Source: Kiritimatiellia bacterium (GTDB lineage: Bacteria > Verrucomicrobiota > Kiritimatiellia > RFP12 > DVOR01). From it: a stretch of 64,000 nt of DNA. The position numbers were made by a program, and so were the translations under genes. Below, piece by piece: positions 44,464-54,078 of the stretch. The stretch spans positions 699,286 through 763,285 of the forward strand of contig JAFXKZ010000002.1 of the NCBI GenBank assembly GCA_017531445.1. The letters run 5' to 3'. The stretch's first letter is position 1; the number at the start of each line of letters is the position of its first letter. Under the pieces are notes generated by a model that saw only the letters and a list, made by a program, of their open reading frames with translations, searched no databases and was not told the origin of the DNA.

Positions 44464-46011
44464 TCACTCACCATCTGTGACAGGCACCAATGTTGCCTGC
44501 AGGAAGGGGAGTTCTTCTTCGTTTTCAATTTTTGGCAGAGCGAAAACGGCAGCCGTGCCATCTGCCGAGAATTCAACATCGTATTCCGTGGCTTCTGCGG
44601 TCGCAAGCGCGGCCAAATCTGCCGCCCGGCGAATGCGCAACCGTGCAGCCCGCGCAACGGCTTCGCGCAGATTGGCCCCCTCCGGCCCGACCACGGTGAA
44701 GGAAATGGTATCGGCTTCCGGAACGATTCCGGTTACAGTCAAACGCAAGGGCTCTTCGGTTTCAGGATCCATGTAGAGCAGAAACGCATCAAACGCGTGT
44801 TGCGTCAGCGCATCGGGCTCTGCGGCATAAAGCGCGACACCCTCGGCTTTTTGCGGCAACCATTCCGAAAGCGTGACATTATAAGCCGTCGCCCAATCCG
44901 CATACAAATCGAACAATGCGCCCGGTTCACGCACGAAAGGCGTAAACAGACTGGCATCATACGCTGCGAGCGTTACCACGTCATCAGCGGATTTTTTCTC
45001 CATCCATGCGCCGTAAAAACCGCCATCTGTTGCCGAAAACGCCAAATGATTCAGGGTATCAATGGGTGCATCGGCCATGGCAATGCCATTGGTACCATTC
45101 AGTCCGCCGCCGGCAGCGTAGGCATCGTCAATGGCATACAGCCACTCCCCTTCGCCCAAACGCGTAAAGTCGAATTGATAGACGCCGTTTTCAATCATCC
45201 AGGGATAGCCCAACCCTTTCGTTACGCACACTTCACCGGTGCCATCGGCCCGTGCGACAAAGATACGGTAGGCGCGACGGAAATCGCCATCGGCATTTTC
45301 ATAAACGTTGAATTCAATCCGGACAACAACTTCGCCGCCTCCAACATCGGCATAGGCGACATCCGATTGCTCAAAGGTATAGGTATAATCTTCCGGAAGA
45401 CCAGTCCCCGGATCAACTGCCGAGCCTGCACGAACGCAACTTACATGAAAATACCCGTCTTCCAAAACGCACAATCCCAGCTTCGCAGCCGTGAACACCG
45501 GATCGGCCTCACCATTCGGCACACTGTCAGCGTAGGTCGGATACATCTCTTGCAGTTCACTCATCGCCGGGGCTTCGGCGCACTCAACAAAACGCACACG
45601 CGAATAGACACTGTAAATCCGCACTTTGCCCAATTCCGAATCCATCCGCACCGGCACTTGCACCGCGCCGGAAGTCTCGCTGATTCCCAGTGCCAGATAG
45701 GTGTTTTCATCCTCTATCTGCCCGGCAAAACGCAGCATACCCGCACCAACATTATCAGCATCGGTCTCCGAGGAAACCGCATAGTCCTGCGGTGCTTCCA
45801 GCGTTTCTTTGAACGCATTGAAGACGCTCCAGCCTTTGTAAGCATCTGAAGGCAACGTTACATTCTGCCCTGCGGCGGTCAGAAAGGTATAGGGCGCATC
45901 ACGCGTCGCTTCCGGAGAAAGCCACACCATCTGCTGCGCATTGGCAACCTCTGCCTGTGCGAGAAGCACAGAAGCAGCTGCACTCAAAAAGGCATATCGC
46001 ATTGCTGTCAT
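44464..46011 (-). CDS. Secreted hypothetical protein
   Basis: This 515-residue protein has an N-terminal signal peptide (MTAMRYAFLSAAASVLLAQAEVANAQ). The remainder is acidic and probably beta-rich. It opens like surface or adhesin-type proteins in which a concanavalin-like domain alternates with strands (YRIFVARADGTGEV, YQFDFTRLGEGEWLYAI). I recognise no catalytic motif or anchor. The ATG at 46011 is supported by AAGGA about 7 bases upstream; a longer frame (11 more codons) has no site. Promoter TTGCGC-17-TATTCT lies just upstream. It may be a structural or binding protein. Confidence 0.65.
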   Translation of the reverse strand: MTAMRYAFLSAAASVLLAQAEVANAQQMVWLSPEATRDAPYTFLTAAGQNVTLPSDAYKGWSVFNAFKETLEAPQDYAVSSETDADNVGAGMLRFAGQIEDENTYLALGISETSGAVQVPVRMDSELGKVRIYSVYSRVRFVECAEAPAMSELQEMYPTYADSVPNGEADPVFTAAKLGLCVLEDGYFHVSCVRAGSAVDPGTGLPEDYTYTFEQSDVAYADVGGGEVVVRIEFNVYENADGDFRRAYRIFVARADGTGEVCVTKGLGYPWMIENGVYQFDFTRLGEGEWLYAIDDAYAAGGGLNGTNGIAMADAPIDTLNHLAFSATDGGFYGAWMEKKSADDVVTLAAYDASLFTPFVREPGALFDLYADWATAYNVTLSEWLPQKAEGVALYAAEPDALTQHAFDAFLLYMDPETEEPLRLTVTGIVPEADTISFTVVGPEGANLREAVARAARLRIRRAADLAALATAEATEYDVEFSADGTAAVFALPKIENEEELPFLQATLVPVTDGE

Positions 46012-46032
46012 AACACAATCCTTGCTGATAAT

Positions 46033-46061
46033 AGAATAGCGCATTTGGGAACAATGCGCAA
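46033..46061 (-). promoter_or_regulatory. Promoter of the secreted hypothetical gene
   Basis: TTGCGC (46061-46056) and TATTCT (46038-46033) are 17 bp apart, about 22 bases before the ATG at 46011. Confidence 0.55.
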
Positions 46062-46257
46062 CCTTTTAATCGTGCGCAGCGGTATTTTTCACGTTTTCCG
46101 CCTCTCTCTTTCTATCCGATACGCGGCCTTTGCGCTCCGGCTTCACGTGTCATTTCCCGAAGACACCCCCGCGCTTTCAGTCCTTTTGCAGCGGTTTACG
46201 CGCCGCGTTCAAATCCGTCTGCGCGCCCACGTTGCATCCACACCACAACCCCATTCG

Positions 46258-46345
46258 GGAACATCGGCGAAACAGGCGCACAACTTCGCCGACATTGAAC
46301 AACAACATCGCCGATGTTGCGCAGCCACTTCGCCGATGTTGCCCG
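46258..46345. repeat. Phased 22-bp repeat element G
   Basis: Cores start at 46265 (forward, ACATCGGCGAA), 46287, 46309 and 46331 (inverted, TTCGCCGACATTG, ATCGCCGATGTTG, TTCGCCGATGTTG), exactly 22 bp apart. The layout is FRRR. All four copies carry CGGCGA instead of GGGCGA. Confidence 0.88.
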
Positions 46346-46704
46346 GGACCTCCCGCCGACCCTGAAAGCCACCACCTCTTGCCCCGTCTTTTGAGTGGCA
46401 GAAACGCCGTTCCTATCGACGCGTCTCAGATAATCCCGGCGCGGGCACACCTTTACCCGCGATCGCCGGAAATTGCCCTTGAAGGCAACACTCCGCCACA
46501 AAGCACGGCTCCGGAACCGCAGAAAGAAACGGCGCATCTGCGCCCGTCAAAGCCCCCTTACCACAGAAGCCCCACGGCAAAGCTCACGGGATCTGCACAT
46601 GACGTTGCGAACATTCCGGCGGGCGACTTTGCTTCAATCCGCAAGAGTTTTCAAAAAATTACGCGCGTTTTTTCGCGTCCGCACACGCGGGCGAGCGCGT
46701 TTTT

Positions 46705-46713
46705 TGGTATAGT
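46705..46713 (+). promoter_or_regulatory. Extended -10 promoter of the long plus-strand operon
   Basis: TGGTATAGT at 46705-46713 follows a run of six T. It would drive the membrane/solenoid gene and the queA-manC run. No -35 box is clear. Confidence 0.45.
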
Positions 46714-46764
46714 GTTTACTATTATTTTTAATATCTTTTGGCAGTGTTACCCCAGGTTTTAACG

Positions 46765-49539
46765 ATGTACACAATTTTCAAACAACACCGAGTCAGCCAG
46801 TTTTGGAATCTGGCCGTCCTCGTGCTGGCGTTTTTGTTCTATCTCACAACGGCAGCCTTTACGCCCTACCCCGGTCTCTCGGCAGAGTATTTGACTGCAC
46901 TTTGCTACCCGGAACACGGCGCAGCGTTGTTCACTTCGGCTTTGGACACCCTCTTCTACCGCACACTTGTCATGTTGATCCCCCCGACTGCACTCGGCAC
47001 CGCGACGGCACTTGTGCAGAGTTTTTTGGGGGCACTCCTCACCGCCACCCTCTTCCGCGCGGCCGTGGTCGCCGTCCGCCACGCCACCATTGACCTTACC
47101 GGGATTCGTGAGGACGAGCTTCACCGCACCCTTTTTACCGTCACCCATGTCGCCTTTATCACAGGGCTTGGCACGGCCTTGCTCACATTAACGGCACTGC
47201 CAATATGGACGGCAGCAACGCGCCCCTATCCACAAACACTGCTCGCGCTTGCGACACTTCTTACGGTAACTTTCGCATTGGAATCGCGCTGGAAGACGGC
47301 GCAAAATCTTCTTTTTGACCGTCCGCCTTCCCCGCTTCACCATCTCCTTTTCTCTGTTACGTTTGCCGGCATTTCACTGATTGCCACGCTTCAGCTCACA
47401 CTGCTTCCGGTTATGGGCTTCGCGCTCCTGATTGCCGGCACCGTCTTTATCCACCGGGAAGCAGAAGGCAGGCTTTCGCTCCTGGTCGCCGCGATTGCCG
47501 GATTGCTGACAGGGCTTCTCCTTTCCGTTTTCATCACGGCTCAAAGCGCAGCACTGACCAATCCCACCCACGCCGTATTGCCCGATGCGTTTACCCTTTG
47601 GGCGCAAGCATTCGCGCAAAAAGCCGCCACACTCGTCCCCTACTTCACCTCACTGGAAGGATTAGCCCCGCTCCTTCTCTTCCTTGTGGGCGCGGCACTC
47701 TACTTCGGTTGCTTTCCCTATGCCTACCTGCACCGGGGCACCCCCTTTATCGGTCACCTTGCAGGCGCAGCACTTCTTGCCGCCATCCTCTTCCGGATTC
47801 CGGCGGAACTATGGGTGGGCTTTGAAGCACCCGATGCGCTCAGCATTGCAGGCTGCGCACTGGCACTGCTCTGTATCGCCTTGCTGCTCGGCTCATGGGC
47901 ACACGCGTTTCTTAATACGAAACACCTGTGGTCGCGCACCAAGACGCGCACGGTCGCGGTGCTCTCCATCTGCACCCTTACCGGAAGTCTGGCAATTTTC
48001 CAAGGTGTGCGCAACGCCGCTTGCGCCTCTGCCAACCCGATGCACTCAGCCATGGAGAGCGTTGCGCCTGTGCTGGATGCCCTCGTGCCCCCCGGCACAC
48101 GAATGTGGTTAACCTCGACACCGGATACACTGGGCATCATTGCCCGCCACACACTCGCCGGTACCCCGGTGCAACCGCACCCGGAAACCTTCCTCATTCA
48201 CTCCGAATCCGCCTTATTCCGGCACGGATGTCTCGGTGAATTTGCGCAATCCGATCCGCTGATTCATCACTTGGGCACCGTCGGAAGCGAACCTTTGCGC
48301 CAGTATCTTTTGGCAAATGCCGCTCAATGGGGTATCATCACCGATCTTCCCGCGCAGCCGGCAGCCTCCGAAATGGCACGTGCGGCCACGTTGCTGAAAG
48401 CGACCGACTTCGGCACCTCCCATGCCGGAAAACGTTGTATTCAACTGCTGAACGAACTGGCCGCCCGTCATCACGCTCGCTGTGCCATCATTGCCCAACC
48501 CGAAACCGCCGCCAGCCACCTGCGTTTGGCGCGCACACTCAACCCGGAAAATCCCGGCATCGCCCTCTCGCTCGCCGCACTGGAAGCGCAAGGCATTTCC
48601 ATCACCGAGGCCGAACGCGATGCCGCACGGGATGTGCTTGAAGCTTCGCCGGCCTTGCGAGCCCCAACGGCGCAACAGGCCCTGACCTTTGAGTATCGTT
48701 ATGGACCGGTCACGACAAAGGGCTTCTGCTCGGCGGGCAGACTGCGCAGACTTCAATTGGGGAATGTACCGGAAGTATTGGACGAATTGTGCCACTTATA
48801 CCGCACTGCGCCGGAAACGCTTTCCACGGTTGAACGCTGGATTGCGATTCTCCATCTGCCGGAAGCCGAAGCGGCTGAACGTGTGGCGCAGAGCCACCCC
48901 GAAGCCGGAGACATGGAGCTTTTCTTCTGCCTCTACCCCTCCTCTCCCGTTGCCGAGCAGCTGTATCGGCAACACTCTGCCGCGCTCGCCGAACGCGATG
49001 CGCTTACAGTGCTCTTCCGAAACAAGCATTCGCACCTGCGCGAGCGCACAGCAGATAAGATGAACGCCTTCTTCCTGCGCGATGGTGTTTATGCCTATGC
49101 ACTCTACTATCTCAACGCACTCCTTTCAGAAAATGATCTCACCACCGCCATCGCTTTTGCCGGGAGTTTCAATGTTCAAGAACGGCTCAAGGCGACTCCG
49201 GCGTTGGCCGAGGATCTCCGTTATCGTGTGTTGGAAAAGATGAATGCGCTCCAGCCCAAACGTGCGCAGGACGTTTGCGAAGCGTGGCTGCGCTCCGATC
49301 CGCGTCAGTACCGGCTGTGGACGTTTCTGCTTCGCGCAGATCTCCCCCCGGATGCTCGGGAACACGCCGCCGACAATTGCCTGATGCATTATCCGCTTCA
49401 CCCGCTTGCTGCAGAAATCCATGCCCGGAAATTGGAACGTGAAGTTGGTGCCGAGCTCGCCAATCGCTATCGCGACTCCGTAAAACGTGCGACCGCCGCC
49501 GCTTCCAATATCAAGAAAGACACCCATGCTCACCGCTGA
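46765..49539 (+). CDS. Polytopic membrane protein with a helical-repeat C-terminus
   Basis: This 924-residue protein begins with about 10 transmembrane helices (residues about 10-420), whose layout recalls GT-C type glycosyltransferases or DUF2723 proteins, with a lumenal segment FTPYPGLSAEYLTALCYPEHG after the first helix. The C-terminal half (about 430-920) is soluble and rich in helical pairs, like TPR repeats. I cannot name a substrate. The start at 46765 replaces a TTG 27 bases earlier because it begins the first helix. The end overlaps queA by 14 nt. Confidence 0.65.
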   Translation: MYTIFKQHRVSQFWNLAVLVLAFLFYLTTAAFTPYPGLSAEYLTALCYPEHGAALFTSALDTLFYRTLVMLIPPTALGTATALVQSFLGALLTATLFRAAVVAVRHATIDLTGIREDELHRTLFTVTHVAFITGLGTALLTLTALPIWTAATRPYPQTLLALATLLTVTFALESRWKTAQNLLFDRPPSPLHHLLFSVTFAGISLIATLQLTLLPVMGFALLIAGTVFIHREAEGRLSLLVAAIAGLLTGLLLSVFITAQSAALTNPTHAVLPDAFTLWAQAFAQKAATLVPYFTSLEGLAPLLLFLVGAALYFGCFPYAYLHRGTPFIGHLAGAALLAAILFRIPAELWVGFEAPDALSIAGCALALLCIALLLGSWAHAFLNTKHLWSRTKTRTVAVLSICTLTGSLAIFQGVRNAACASANPMHSAMESVAPVLDALVPPGTRMWLTSTPDTLGIIARHTLAGTPVQPHPETFLIHSESALFRHGCLGEFAQSDPLIHHLGTVGSEPLRQYLLANAAQWGIITDLPAQPAASEMARAATLLKATDFGTSHAGKRCIQLLNELAARHHARCAIIAQPETAASHLRLARTLNPENPGIALSLAALEAQGISITEAERDAARDVLEASPALRAPTAQQALTFEYRYGPVTTKGFCSAGRLRRLQLGNVPEVLDELCHLYRTAPETLSTVERWIAILHLPEAEAAERVAQSHPEAGDMELFFCLYPSSPVAEQLYRQHSAALAERDALTVLFRNKHSHLRERTADKMNAFFLRDGVYAYALYYLNALLSENDLTTAIAFAGSFNVQERLKATPALAEDLRYRVLEKMNALQPKRAQDVCEAWLRSDPRQYRLWTFLLRADLPPDAREHAADNCLMHYPLHPLAAEIHARKLEREVGAELANRYRDSVKRATAAASNIKKDTHAHR

Positions 49540-50602
49540 CTTTGACTATTTTCTCCCGGAAGAACTCATCGCACAAGTGCCGCCGGAGGTGCGCGGCACC
49601 TCGCGTATGATGGTGCTCAATCGCGCCAACGGCACGTTGGAACACAAGCATATCGGCGATATCCTTGAGTATCTACGCCCGGGCGACTTGCTGATTCTGA
49701 ACAACACACGCGTCTTTCCGGCGCGTATTCTCGGTGCATGGGAAGACACTGGAGGCGCGGCCGAGCTGCTCTTGCTCGACTGCCGTGAAACGGAAGAGCG
49801 CACAGCGCATGGTTACACCTCCATCTGGAGATGTATGTGTGGCAGCGGCCGGAAGGCCCGCACCGGGCACACCATCCTCTGCGCCGAGCAACAACTCCGC
49901 GCCGAAGTCCTTTCCAAAGATGAAGAAGGGCACTCCCTGGTGCGTTTCCGCTCCGAGCACCCTTTGATGGCACTTTTGGACGCACACGGATTGACCCCTG
50001 TGCCCCCCTATATCCGCCGGAACGCCAACGATCCGGAAATGGCTCGGTTGGATAAAGAACGTTATCAAACCGTTTATGCACGTGAAGTCGGTGCAGTGGC
50101 CGCGCCGACAGCAGGACTTCACTTCACAGAGACACTCCTGAAAACCTTGGAATCGCGGGGAGTTAAACACGCATTCGTGACGTTGCACGTGGGCCCCGGC
50201 ACCTTCAAGCCGGTGAAGGCTGCACGTGTGGAAGAGCACCAAATGGATGCCGAATACTATCACCTACCGGAGGAAACCGCACAGGCTATCTGCGACACTA
50301 AAGCCAAAGGCGGACGCGTGATTGCAGTGGGTTCGACCTCGGTGCGCACGTTGGAAACCGTCGCCATGCAGCACGATGGCGCGATTGTCGCAACGCATGG
50401 CAGCAGCACCGCCTTCATTTATCCACCGTATCAGTTCAAGGCCGTCGACGCCATGCTCACCAATTTCCACCTGCCGCAGTCCACGCTCATCATGATGGTC
50501 TCGGCACTGGCCGGGCGCGAACGCATTATGAACGCCTATGAAGCCGCCGTGAAGGAACGCTACCGATTCTTCTCCTACGGCGACTGTATGTTAATCCTTT
50601 GA
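49526..50602 (+). CDS. queA: tRNA preQ1 ribosyltransferase-isomerase
   Basis: This 358-residue enzyme transfers and isomerises ribose from SAM to preQ1-tRNA, making epoxyqueuosine in the wobble base of four tRNAs. ADFDYFLPEELIAQVP is the characteristic N-terminus, and GAVAAPTAGLHFTETLL and TNFHLPQSTLIMMVSALAG are family motifs. The start at 49526 lies within the end of the previous gene. manC follows closely. Other queuosine genes are not here, although dus, truA and rluD elsewhere in the window also act on RNA. Confidence 0.95.
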   Translation: MLTADFDYFLPEELIAQVPPEVRGTSRMMVLNRANGTLEHKHIGDILEYLRPGDLLILNNTRVFPARILGAWEDTGGAAELLLLDCRETEERTAHGYTSIWRCMCGSGRKARTGHTILCAEQQLRAEVLSKDEEGHSLVRFRSEHPLMALLDAHGLTPVPPYIRRNANDPEMARLDKERYQTVYAREVGAVAAPTAGLHFTETLLKTLESRGVKHAFVTLHVGPGTFKPVKAARVEEHQMDAEYYHLPEETAQAICDTKAKGGRVIAVGSTSVRTLETVAMQHDGAIVATHGSSTAFIYPPYQFKAVDAMLTNFHLPQSTLIMMVSALAGRERIMNAYEAAVKERYRFFSYGDCMLIL

Positions 50603-50615
50603 GGTGAACGCATCC

Positions 50616-51713
50616 ATGAACAGCAAGCCTTACCTCTTCATCTTAGCCGGCGGACGCGGAGAACGTTTGTGGCCGCTTTCGGCAGGAACCCATTGCAAAC
50701 CGTTCTTAAAACTGTTTGAAGGCAAGACTTTGCTGGAATGTACCGTGGCACGGGTGCAGTCGCTTACAGACCCGGATCGGCTCTTCATCATCACCGCAGA
50801 AGCTCTCCGCGACCAGGTGCGTCAAACGTTGCCGCACCTGCCGGAAGCGCAAATCCTCTGCGAAGCGGCCGGACGTAACACCGCTGCAGCGATTGCATTG
50901 GCGTGCGGCATCACGCTGAAAGCCTCCCCGGAAGCGGTGGCAATCGTTCTGCCGGCCGATCATCTCATCACAGACGAACCCCGCTTCCGCGAAGTGTTGA
51001 ATGCAGCGTGTGCAGTGGCCCGTCAGCGAAAAGAAATCGTCACGCTCGGCATTCAGCCTTCCTGTCCCTCGCCGGAATATGGATATATCGCCTGCGCAGA
51101 CCCTGAACTGCAAGGCGATATCCGGGTGCAACGCGGAAAAGGATTCACCGAAAAGCCTTCAATTCCCACGGCAGAGACCTACCTGAAAACAGGTCAATTC
51201 CTCTGGAATGCCGGTATCTTCGCATGGGAAGCACAAACATTGGCGGCGATGTTCCAACGCTATGCGCCCGAATTTGCGCCGCTTCTCCATGCGCCGGAAA
51301 CACATACTGCCTGCTATCCGCAACTTCCTTCCATTGCCTTTGACCGTGCCATCATGGAAAAATGCCCGGCATTCTCGGTCGTATGCGGTGATTTCGGGTG
51401 GGATGATGCCGGAACATTTCAGGCGTTGGAGCGGCATCTTCCCGCAGATACCGATGGCAATCGCGCCAATGCTGACACGCGCTTTCATGGTTCCGCGCAT
51501 TGTACCGTGTGGAATACCGCACCCGAACACACCCTTGTACTCGCAGAGTGCGAAGCACTTTTCGTAGCGCATTCACCGGAAGTCACGCTCATTTGCCCCC
51601 AATCCAAAGTCGGACAACTGAGCGCATGGCGGCCGGATGCGTTGAACTTGCCGTCGCAAGTCCCCCCGGTTTCAACATCACATTCACCCATCAACAAAGG
51701 TAAATCGGTATGA
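50616..51713 (+). CDS. manC: Mannose-1-phosphate guanylyltransferase
   Basis: This 365-residue enzyme makes GDP-mannose from mannose-1-phosphate and GTP. LAGGRGERLWPLSAGTHCKPF is the nucleotide-binding signature, and VLPADHLI and FVEKP-like FTEKPSIPTAETYL are typical. The isomerase domain of bifunctional forms is absent, so it is the short type. The ATG at 50616 is preferred over a GTG at 50604, because GAGG lies 11 bases before it and nothing before the GTG. The stop overlaps the lipoprotein gene by ATGA. Confidence 0.93.
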   Translation: MNSKPYLFILAGGRGERLWPLSAGTHCKPFLKLFEGKTLLECTVARVQSLTDPDRLFIITAEALRDQVRQTLPHLPEAQILCEAAGRNTAAAIALACGITLKASPEAVAIVLPADHLITDEPRFREVLNAACAVARQRKEIVTLGIQPSCPSPEYGYIACADPELQGDIRVQRGKGFTEKPSIPTAETYLKTGQFLWNAGIFAWEAQTLAAMFQRYAPEFAPLLHAPETHTACYPQLPSIAFDRAIMEKCPAFSVVCGDFGWDDAGTFQALERHLPADTDGNRANADTRFHGSAHCTVWNTAPEHTLVLAECEALFVAHSPEVTLICPQSKVGQLSAWRPDALNLPSQVPPVSTSHSPINKGKSV

Positions 51714-52444
51714 AAACAATCCTCAACACCCTTCTGGCCGTCATACTCCTCAGCGCAGTTGGATGCGTCAGAACCTCACACGTGGCCGCCGACAACGCCT
51801 TGCGTAAACAGGCACTCGCCGCATTTGAAGCCGGACAGACCGCAAAAGCACGGGCACTCATCGCGCAAGCCGACCGCCATTTCGTGCCACGTTCACAACT
51901 TTGGCGCCGCACGTTGGAGCTCCAAATCGCCCTCGCCGAAGGTTCCCAGCAGGGAGAACTGCGAAAATTGCTGTTGGCTTGGGGAGAACAACGCACCGAC
52001 TGGTCACGTGAAGATCGAATCAATGCAGAATTGACATTGGCAGAAACATTCCGCGATGTCCATGCCGCTGATTGGCTTTACGATCTGGATCCGAAAGGAT
52101 GGCCGGCGCACTTGCGCACACGTTACAACCTGTTGCGCTCGGAACTCCAGCAGCACTCCCCGGCATTACGCGATGATACCGTAGCGCGTTGGCGTCTGGC
52201 CATTCGCGGACTTTACGACGCTGGCGACCTCAATGCCGCCGCTATCGAAGCTCAACGCTGCGCATCTTCCACTCAAAATGCAGAAGCTGCGCTCATCGCC
52301 GCCAAGCTTTTTAACGAGCTGGGGGACTACAACAAGAAAGAAGCCGCGCTGACACTCGCCGAAACATTCAACCCGCCGCAAGCGATGTTGCAGGAAATCG
52401 GCTTGATCCGCACAGCACCATTGGGAACCAAAACCACCTTTTAA
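51710..52444 (+). CDS. Putative lipoprotein, helical
   Basis: This 244-residue protein has an N-terminal hydrophobic helix ending at LLSAVGC (Cys19), a fair lipobox, so it is probably lipid-anchored. The mature part is made of helices in TPR-like pairs (LRKQALAAFEAGQTAKARALIAQA, AAIEAQRCASSTQNAEAALIAAKLF). It is coupled to manC by ATGA, which suggests envelope polysaccharide handling, but no function is clear. Confidence 0.65.
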   Translation: MKTILNTLLAVILLSAVGCVRTSHVAADNALRKQALAAFEAGQTAKARALIAQADRHFVPRSQLWRRTLELQIALAEGSQQGELRKLLLAWGEQRTDWSREDRINAELTLAETFRDVHAADWLYDLDPKGWPAHLRTRYNLLRSELQQHSPALRDDTVARWRLAIRGLYDAGDLNAAAIEAQRCASSTQNAEAALIAAKLFNELGDYNKKEAALTLAETFNPPQAMLQEIGLIRTAPLGTKTTF

Positions 52445-52482
52445 CCTTTTGAACTGTCCCGCATTTTTAAGGAGTATCGACC

Positions 52483-52740
52483 ATGACAATTGAAGAAGAA
52501 CTCACCGCTTTACGCGCTGAAAACGCACGTCTTACCGCAGAACTTGAAACGACAAAATATCGTTGGGAGCGCGAATTGATCGTCGCTAAAGCACAATTAC
52601 TAACAGCACAAGAAGAGCTGGAGACCGCCAAAAGCCGCCTGCGTGAAGCGTTATTGCGCAACATTCTCGCCGAGGATGAAGTCTATTCGGTTCGTGAAGA
52701 CGCCGCAAAGGTTGTTGAAGCCATCCGCCAGGAGCAGTAA
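52483..52740 (+). CDS. Small coiled-coil protein
   Basis: This 85-residue, nearly all-helical protein has regular heptads from EELTALRAENARLTAELET onward. AAGGAG lies about 9 bases before the ATG. The next gene starts 2 bases after its stop, so the two coiled-coil proteins are probably made together and may interact. Function unknown. Confidence 0.75.
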   Translation: MTIEEELTALRAENARLTAELETTKYRWERELIVAKAQLLTAQEELETAKSRLREALLRNILAEDEVYSVREDAAKVVEAIRQEQ

Positions 52741-52742
52741 TT

Positions 52743-54056
52743 ATGCCAGCCGATCTAGATACCCGCCGCTGGTCACTCCGAAATCCGGGCGCAGAGATCA
52801 GCAACAACAATATCCCCACAGCAATGCTCATTGAATGGGCAGAGCGCGGCATTATCAAGCCGGGTTATTCCATCTCCTCCGACGGAATTACATGGGTGCC
52901 GGCCGAAACTTTGCCGGAATTACGGATGTCATGGTTCGTCATCGCCGCCGGAAGAGCACCTTATGGTCCTGTTACCCAAACCGCTGCGCGACGCTTTATC
53001 GAAGAAGGTCACTTCCCGATCGATGCCATTCTTTCACAAGATCCGGGTGAACAACCGGTGTCAATGGAGTTGCCTTTGCCCATCGAAGTGCCGCAAAATG
53101 ACCACCTGCAAGAACTGGAAGAAGCGCAACTGAAGTTAAGTCTGCTCGAAAAAGAACTGCGCCTTAAAGATAAACGGATTGATGAATTGCGCAAAGAAGC
53201 CGAACTTCGCCAGGCAGATTTCGTCACCAACAGTGCACCCGATCCGGAGATGTTGCTGAACGAGTTGGAAACAATGCGCGGAGAGTGCGACCGTCTGCGG
53301 GCAACTGCATCCGAAGCAGCGGAGGCAGCCGCCGAGCGTGAGCGCAATTTGAGACAGCGCATTCATTCACTTGAAGTGGCTCTTGAGACAGCACAACACG
53401 AGCAACCGAACGACAATCAGCCTTTGGACGATGCGCTCTACGCCGTCCTCCAGCACGAAGCAGATATTCTGCGCAGGAGTCAAGAAGAGGAAGAACACTT
53501 CATTGAGCAACTGCGCGACCTTGCACGTCAGCGTCTTGTCCAACTTTCCGAACGGCTTTTAGAGATTCGACGCATCGCAGGTGACAACCCTGAACAGATG
53601 ATCTCCAATGCTTCTCGCGGACGGATGCCATTGATGATGGGGTTCACCGCTGCCGCCTCCTCGCACACACCCAATGCTGACCGCATCATCGAATTGGAAA
53701 AACAGATTGCCGAAGGGCGCGAACGCGAAAGTGCACTTCAGCGGCAACTCGTGGCACAAGAGGGCAGAGAGACGCAACTCCGTGCCGAGATCGGGCAAGC
53801 ACAACGGCAGACCTTGAACGCGCTTCAATTGGAAGAGCAATTACGTGCCACCGCTCAAGCACTTGAACGTGAACGCACCGCACGCGAAGACGAACACCGG
53901 GAAAACGCCCACATTCAGGAACAATTGCTCCGGCGTATCGAGGAATTGGAGCGTCTTTCCACCCAGAATAATGCCTTTTCACCGCTGAGGGTTGAAGAAC
54001 CGATGGCCGAGCAAGAGCCGCCCAAATCCTCTTTTGGCTGGTTGAAACGTCACTGA
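52743..54056 (+). CDS. GYF-like domain protein with long coiled coil
   Basis: This 437-residue protein opens with two short regulatory-looking modules. The second, at about residues 60-100 (SWFVIAAGRAPYGPVTQTAARRF), resembles a GYF_2 domain. A long coiled coil (about 125-420) follows with a few breaks, rich in Glu, Arg and Gln, then a short Pro tail ending in WLKRH. No membrane helix is seen. GGAG precedes the ATG. It may be a scaffold protein. dus begins 22 bases later. Confidence 0.65.
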   Translation: MPADLDTRRWSLRNPGAEISNNNIPTAMLIEWAERGIIKPGYSISSDGITWVPAETLPELRMSWFVIAAGRAPYGPVTQTAARRFIEEGHFPIDAILSQDPGEQPVSMELPLPIEVPQNDHLQELEEAQLKLSLLEKELRLKDKRIDELRKEAELRQADFVTNSAPDPEMLLNELETMRGECDRLRATASEAAEAAAERERNLRQRIHSLEVALETAQHEQPNDNQPLDDALYAVLQHEADILRRSQEEEEHFIEQLRDLARQRLVQLSERLLEIRRIAGDNPEQMISNASRGRMPLMMGFTAAASSHTPNADRIIELEKQIAEGRERESALQRQLVAQEGRETQLRAEIGQAQRQTLNALQLEEQLRATAQALERERTAREDEHRENAHIQEQLLRRIEELERLSTQNNAFSPLRVEEPMAEQEPPKSSFGWLKRH

Positions 54057-54078
54057 TTGCTGCGAAAGTTTCGTCCCG

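Larger units (their letters stand above)
46062..46764. other. Divergent intergenic region of about 700 bases
   Basis: It holds repeat element G (46258-46345), a poly-T stretch with an extended -10 box at 46705-46713, and no credible gene. The open frames here have no ribosome site. Confidence 0.5.

Noticed and set aside
44797-45849. 350-codon plus-strand frame opposite the secreted hypothetical gene
   Set aside because: The minus-strand gene has a signal peptide, a ribosome site and a promoter; the plus frame has none.
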